NCBI GenBank assembly: GCA_944474755.1
Contig: OX104114.1
Location: 22,157,220 to 22,221,219, forward strand
Length of the DNA stretch: 64,000 bases
Direction of reading: 5' to 3'
Source: Limnoperna fortunei
Lineage: Eukaryota > Mollusca > Bivalvia > Mytilida > Modiolidae
In this document: piece by piece, positions 58,727-64,000 of the stretch
How the letters are laid out: each line of letters begins with the position of its first letter
How positions within the stretch are numbered: the first letter of the stretch is position 1
Made by a program: the position numbers and the translations under genes
Notes under the pieces: model-generated
Seen by the model: the letters and a program-made list of their open reading frames with translations, nothing else
The model's database searches: none
Told to the model about the DNA's origin: nothing

Positions 58727-61286
58727 TTATGAAGATGTCACAAATTGATAAATGTTTTGCTTATCACAAAACGACTTAAAAGACTGATTTATAATAACTG
58801 AAAATAGAGATAACTCACCTCCGAGTCCACTTTCCAAACCCTCGACGGAAATGGCCGAGAGATGTTTCGATTCTGATTGTTTGCTAATTTCACATAATGA
58901 TAAATGTTTTGCTGAAGCCATATCTTGATAAACGTTTTGCTCATGTCACCTTTTGATAAACGTTTTGCTCTTGTCACTTTTTGATAAACGTTTGCTAATG
59001 TCACCTTTTGATAAACGTTTTGCTCATGTCACCTTTTGATAAACGTTTGCTCATGTCACCTTTTGATAAACGTTTTGCTCATGTCACCTTTTGATAAACG
59101 TTTTACTCATGTCACCTTTTGATAAACGTTTTGCTGATGCCATATCTTGATAAACGTTTTTCTCATGTCACCTTTTGATAAACGTTTTGCTCAAGTCACC
59201 TTTTGATAAACGTTTTGCTCATGTCACCTTTTGATAAATGTTTTGCTCATGTCACCTTTTGATAAACGTTTTGCTCATGTCACCTTTGATAAACGTTTTG
59301 CTCATGTCACCTTTTGATAAACGTTTGCTAATGTCAACTTTTGATAAACGTTTTGCTCATGTGACCTTTCGATAAACGTTTGCTCATGTCACCCTTTGAT
59401 AAGCGTTTTGCTCGTGTCCCCTTTTGATAAACGTTTTGCTCGTGTCACCTTTTTATAAACGTTTGCTCATGTCACCTTTTGATAAACGTTTTGCTCTTGT
59501 CACCTTTTGATAAACGTTTTGCTCGTGTCACCTTTTGATAAACGTTTGCTCATGTCACCTTTTGATACACGTTTTGCTCATGTCACCTTTTGATAAGCGT
59601 TTTGCTCGTGTCCCCTTTTGATAAACGTTTTGCTCGTGTCACCTTTTTATAAACGTTTGCTCATGTCACCTTTTGATAAACGTTTTGCTCTTGTCACCTT
59701 TTTATAAACGTTTTGCTCGTGTCACCTTTTGATAAACGTTTGCTCATGTCACCTTTTGATAAACGTTTTCCTCATGTCACCTTTTGATAAACGTTTTGCT
59801 CATGTCACCTTTTGATAAGCGTTTTGCTCGTGTCCCCTTTTGATAAACGTTTTGCTCGTGTCACCTTTTTATAAACGTTTTGCTCGTGTCACCTTTTGAT
59901 AAACATTTTGCTCTTGTCACCTTTTGATAAACGTTTTGCTCGTGTCACCTTTTGATTAACGTTTTGCTTGTGTCACCTTTTGATAAACGTTTTGCTCATG
60001 TCACCTTTTGATAAACGTTTTGCTCATGTCACCTTTTGATAAACGTTTTGCTCATGTCACCCTTTGATACACGTTTTGCTCATGTCACCTTTCGATAAAC
60101 GTTTTGCTTATGTCACCTTTTGATAAACGTTTTGCTCCTGTCACCTTTTGATAAACGTTTTGCTCATGTCACCTTTTGATAAACGTTTTGCTGATGCCAT
60201 ATCTTGATAAACGTTTTTCTCATGTCACCTTTTGATAAACGTTTTGCTCGTGTCACCTTTTGAAAAACGTTTTGCTCGTGTCACCTTTTGAAAAACGTTT
60301 TGCTCGTGTCACCTTTTGATAAACGTTTTGCTCGTGTCACCTTTTGATAAACGTTTTGCTCGTGTCACCTTTTGATAAAAGTTTTGCTCGTGTTACCTTT
60401 TGATAAACGTTTTGCTCGTGTCACCTTTTGATAAACGTTTTGCTCTTGTCACCTTTTGATAAACGTTTTGCTCGTGTCACCTTTTGATTAACGTTTTGCT
60501 CGTGTCACCTTTTGATAAACGTTTTGCTCATGTCAACTTTTGATAAACGTTTTGCTCATGTCACCTTTTGATAAACGTTTTGCTCATGTCACCTCTTGAT
60601 AAACGTTTTGCTCATGTCACCTTTCGATAAACGTTTTGCTTATGTCACCTTTTGATAAACGTTTTGCTCATGTCACCTTTTGATAAACGTTTTGCTGATG
60701 CCATATCTTGATAAACGTTTTTCTCATGTCACCTTTTGATAAACGTTATGCTCAAATCACCTTTTGATAAACGTTTTGCTCATGTCACCTTTTGATAAAC
60801 GTTTTGCTCATGTCACCTTTTATAAACGTTTTGCTTATGTCACCTTTTGATAAACGTTTTGCTCATTTCACCTTTTGAAAAACGTTTTGCTGATGCCATA
60901 TCTTGATAAACGTTGTTCTCATGTCACTTTTTGATAAACGTTTTGCTCGTGTCACCTTTTGATAAACGTTTTGCTCATGTCACCTTTTGATAAACGTTTT
61001 GCTCATATCACCTTTTGATAAACGTTTTGCTCATTTCACCTTTTGATAAACGTTTTGCTTGTGTCACCTTTTGATAAACGTTTTCTGATGCCATATCTTG
61101 ATAAACGTTTGCTCATAAAAATATTTTATCAAGTAAAAGGGATACCGTGAACTTTAATCTCATATTTCTTTCTTTGTCACCTTTTGATAAACGTTTTACT
61201 CATTTCACCTTTTGATAAACGTTTTACTCATTTCACCTTTTGATAAACGTTTTACTCATTTCACGTTTTGATAAACGTTTTGCTGA
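58727..61286. repeat. 28-bp minisatellite with higher-order structure
   Basis: Tandem units of GATAAACGTTTTGCTCATGTCACCTTTT (28 bp; the common 26-bp variant lacks two T) fill about 2.5 kb, with one 60-bp interruption near 61,113-61,172. By length this is roughly 85-90 units. A marker variant, GATGCCATATCTTG, occurs at 59,136, 60,193, 60,697, 60,892 and 61,087 (an early form at 58,914); the last three are exactly 195 bp apart. Another marker, GATAAGCG, occurs at 59,398, 59,592 and 59,814. GATTAACG at 59,954 and 60,486 marks a block duplication of about 530 bp. The unit is not a multiple of three, so the small frames near 58.8 kb are not coding repeats. Confidence 0.97.
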
Positions 61287-62303
61287 TGCAAAAAATACCG
61301 TAAAATAATAGCAATACTGGCTTGCCAATAATAATGAAACTAGTGTGTAGTATTTTGATGTTTAAGTACTTTAAGAAATGGCTATATGTTAACTTACAAT
61401 GGTTAATAATCAGGAAGAACATCGTCTCTTCTACTGCCAAAACTTCAGAATGAGTTTTGGGAATAAAGGATATAAGAATCTTATTTGATATTGTACTATT
61501 TTTGAGTGTTACTAATTAAACGGCCTAATAAAACTGATTCAGTTCACTAAACGTTACTTACTGTTTCCACAGGGATATATAGGTATCTTGGTATGTATGT
61601 GTGAGCTTGGTTAGATGTATTGTGTGTTTGGTATTGCTTTTTTCTATAATAAGTATTTTATTCTGCATTAAGATTAAGGCAGCTTTTGATATTATATCAA
61701 CTCTTGGAATCTTAAGACAGTTGTAAAGTAGTTATGTACATGAAGTACTTATGTGATTAAATGTCGAAACCGGAACGTTTCTGGATTCTATTACAGAGTA
61801 CTTTTGCAAATTTAGAGTAAAAACAATATTTGTTTCTATTGGCTACAAAATAGTACATGTATAAGATTCTCAATAAACCTGTCAAATACACTGTCTGTCG
61901 TAGTTTGTTATACAAGCTACATTTTCAGCATTGGTACTGGTATCCAGGAATTATTTCCACAAATACTGTCAAATAATGCGTTGTTATTACAAATGTGTTA
62001 AGTCTGTCAGCGTGTTTTTATTATAATTTACATTTATGAAGAAAACATGTTTAACAGAATGCTAGCTTGTACCATAACTAACGATATTTTTTCTACCCGT
62101 AATGTCACTATCCCGTAGAGCCATTTACTCGGTTTAATGCCTTGCGTACTAGACGAGATAACTTTCTATCCAAGTATTCCTCTTAAGTGTGGATGTGAGA
62201 TACTATTGTAAAGGGTTTGGACATGTTTTACTTTTATTCTTATCCATTTAATGTATGTGCATACGATTGCTGCTTTTAAATTAATCTGCATATACTGCTA
62301 TTT
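61287..62303. other. no gene recognised
   Basis: No recurring repeat or recognisable coding frame. Confidence 0.5.
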
Positions 62304-62558
62304 ATGCAATACCTTTTTCTTTTATTGTTAATGTACGCAATTGTTTTAGCTAAATCCCATTCTTTTGTGATGCTTACGATCGGCTTTGTGTTAAATCCAT
62401 ACACATTACAAACATCATGTGTCAACTACCTGTATTACGTCGAGACAGTTGTGTACAATCGCATAACTAAGAGACAAGTAGCTTCGAATTGTGATGCGGA
62501 ATGTATGCAACTGTCGAGACGTGATACAGGTAGTAATGTATGTAATAAATTTATTTAA
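62304..62558 (+). CDS. weak ORF with signal-peptide-like start over a foldback
   Basis: The 84-codon frame begins MQYLFLLLLMYAIVLAKS, a good-looking secretion signal, and later has ITKRQ, a possible dibasic cleavage site, and three cysteines near the end. Against this, its second half coincides with an inverted repeat (62,427-62,532), so the amino-acid pattern is probably accidental. No second copy or known family. Confidence 0.15.
   Translation: MQYLFLLLLMYAIVLAKSHSFVMLTIGFVLNPYTLQTSCVNYLYYVETVVYNRITKRQVASNCDAECMQLSRRDTGSNVCNKFI
62427..62532. mobile_element. foldback hairpin
   Basis: TACCTGTATTACGTCGAGAC on the left pairs with GTCGAGACGTGATACAGGTA on the right (three or four mismatches over about 25 bp). 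Partial pairing continues inward. No target duplication seen. Confidence 0.6.
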
Positions 62559-62784
62559 AATTAGCAAGTATGCAAAAGGGTATAACAACACATTTTTAAT
62601 ATTCAACGAAGGAAAATATAGTCCCTAATGTCACACGCATTATGACGTCAAAATGTAGGTCTGACAAAAGTGCATCTTGTATCAAATATTTATTTCATAT
62701 CAATAATGTAACAAACCATTCCATTGGATAATTTGCAGTCTGTATTTTAAGCTACGGTTAATGTGTAAGAATAAAAGACTCAGC

Positions 62785-62875
62785 AGGGCTGTATCAGCAA
62801 ACGGGCTGTATCCAATCTACTGTTACCGCCCCAAGTTTGATACAGCCATGGCTGTAACCGTGATACAGCCCGATA
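62785..62875. repeat. cluster of GGCTGTATC / GATACAGCC inverted words
   Basis: Five occurrences of CTGTATC, CTGTAAC or their complements in 90 bp, including CGGGCTGTATCC (about 62,799) and GTGATACAGCCCG (about 62,861). They can form alternative hairpins. The same word recurs in the larger hairpin at 63,076-63,241 and near 63,270 and 63,420, suggesting a single decayed foldback element. Confidence 0.5.
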
Positions 62876-63075
62876 AAAAAAGATGATTTGAATTTCAAAT
62901 TTTCATGTGCCACAAATAAATGTAAATAGATTTCTAATTACTAACCAAAATGTAAAACCTGTAAAATATCAACAACATATTTAACACACATGCTAAATAA
63001 TTACAGATATAAAGTTCATTTTGTCTTGTATACTATTGAACTTGTTTGTTTTCTAATGTTTTCAGTGAAATAAAA

Positions 63076-63241
63076 GTAATAGTAACTTGTGTGTATGGCC
63101 GTATCAGAACTACGGACTTTTGAAGGACCCGATACGGACCGTTTATCTTGTTACAGCCCTTTGGCTCGGGCTGTAACAAGATAAACGGTCGTATCGGGTC
63201 CTTTATCAGTCCGTAATTCTGGACACACAAGTTACTATTAC
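63076..63241. mobile_element. large foldback element, 166 bp
   Basis: Arms of about 75 bp (GTAATAGTAACTTGTGTG at the left, CACAAGTTACTATTAC at the right) pair nearly throughout, including GGACCCGATACGG/CGTATCGGGTCC and TTATCTTGTTACAGCCC with its complement, around an 8-base centre. One of the strongest hairpins in the window. Confidence 0.85.
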
Positions 63242-63454
63242 ATAAATACAGATGATACAAGGTTTTGTATCACCCAGGTTGTATCAATCGGTAAATTTTC
63301 CGATTTTGAAAAAAAATACATACTTAATTTTAGATAAATCTCGTTATCTACGCCATAGCTAGATATTTTTATTTTGAATTTAAATCTTTGTTGGTAGTAA
63401 GAAACTGTCGATCTTTAATACAGCCTGAGGTTTATATAAGAGCTGGCTAATTCT

Positions 63455-63765
63455 GTCGTGTTATGTCGCCCTTGTCTTTAATGTCGTCTTTGTCCTGGTA
63501 CTGGTTTATGTCCCTATTTAATGTCGTCTTGTCTTGGTACAAGAAAATGTGTCTTTAATATTTTGGTTCTTGGTTTGGGTAATTATCTTTAATTAGCTAT
63601 CTCTTGACTTGGTACGGGTAATATCTCCTTTTAATGTCGCCCATGTCGTGAAGTGGTACAGGTAAATGTCTCTCTTTAATGTCGCTGTTGTCATGGTATG
63701 GATAATTGTCTATCTTTTGTCTTGTCTTGGATATGTTTAATGTCGCCACCACGTTGTCGTGACGT
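63455..63765. repeat. degenerate tandem repeat, TTTAATGTCG type
   Basis: About six to eight degenerate units of roughly 40-55 bp share TTTAATGTCGTC...CTTGGTACNGG(T)NAATGTC. The 83-codon minus-strand frame here results from this repeat. Confidence 0.6.
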
Positions 63766-64000
63766 GGCAATATAAAAGTGGTGTTGTTAATTACAGCCAT
63801 GTTGGTAATGGAAATCCTCTGTCTCAGTGCTTGATAAGTGTATCCCATTTTAAGTAAAGAGGGGTTTTTTTATTTTTTCCACTGTAATGCTATGTTATGT
63901 TTACACATTCAGCTCCTTTGTTTTTGATCATGTTTAAAAATTGTTCATGTACATGTACAAAATATACGTTTCCTCAAATGTCCTATAGATGCTACTACCG

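Noticed and set aside
58727..59004. Minus-strand frames at the start of the minisatellite
   Set aside because: The 28-bp unit shifts frame with every repeat, so no repeated protein is encoded.
58727..61286. CRISPR array
   Set aside because: The units are contiguous with no unique spacers, and the window is eukaryotic in character.
62304..62558. Secreted neuropeptide-like precursor
   Set aside because: The attractive signal peptide and KR site are offset by the overlap with an inverted repeat. It is kept only as a low-confidence frame.

Overview
This window looks like non-genic (intergenic or intronic) DNA of a marine invertebrate, most likely a bivalve mollusc. It is AT-rich, has no long intact host gene and is built almost entirely from layered mobile elements. 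The host guess rests on the repeat content (a tRNA-Ser/Leu-like SINE family with an AAACAAAC tail, DIRS-order and CR1/L2-like retroelements, many foldback MITEs, ATCA-type microsatellites). It is an inference, not a database match.

Layout. 1-10 kb: short repeats (a tRNA-like SINE head, a repeat with a broken reading frame, a foldback, a 318-bp TIR element with a clear target duplication, SINE copies). 10.27-15.21 kb: a nearly full-length tyrosine-recombinase retrotransposon (DIRS order, split direct repeats as in PAT/Ngaro) on the minus strand, with gag, zinc-knuckle RT-RNase H and YR recognisable but broken by four in-frame stops, and with a tiny foldback inside one repeat. 15.5-17.4 kb: a decayed CR1/L2-like LINE, minus strand. 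17.8-21.1 kb: TIR candidate, SINE, dispersed repeat, 32-unit ATCA microsatellite. 21.96-26.51 and 32.55-37.62 kb: two direct copies of one 4.5-5 kb block carrying fragments of a second LINE on the plus strand. They flank a third LINE (26.87-31.77 kb, minus) into which a 1.58-kb TIR transposon has inserted. An array of short imperfect palindromes lies at the 5' side of that third LINE. The end of block 2 holds a recent 327-bp tandem triplication and then an exon-like reading frame.

37.8-58.3 kb: more MITEs, SINE insertions (one with a perfect 12-bp target duplication), two arrays of about 20-bp palindromic units, and a decayed FLYWCH-MULE-type transposase. 58.7-61.3 kb: a 2.5-kb minisatellite with a 28-bp unit and higher-order structure. 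61.3-64 kb: foldbacks and a degenerate tandem repeat.

No tRNA, rRNA, CRISPR array, operon or prokaryotic feature was seen. No intact autonomous element was found: every coding region that I recognise is broken. The most informative parts are the anatomy of the DIRS-order element, the nested chronology around 27-29 kb, and several palindromic or satellite arrays that ordinary gene annotation would miss.
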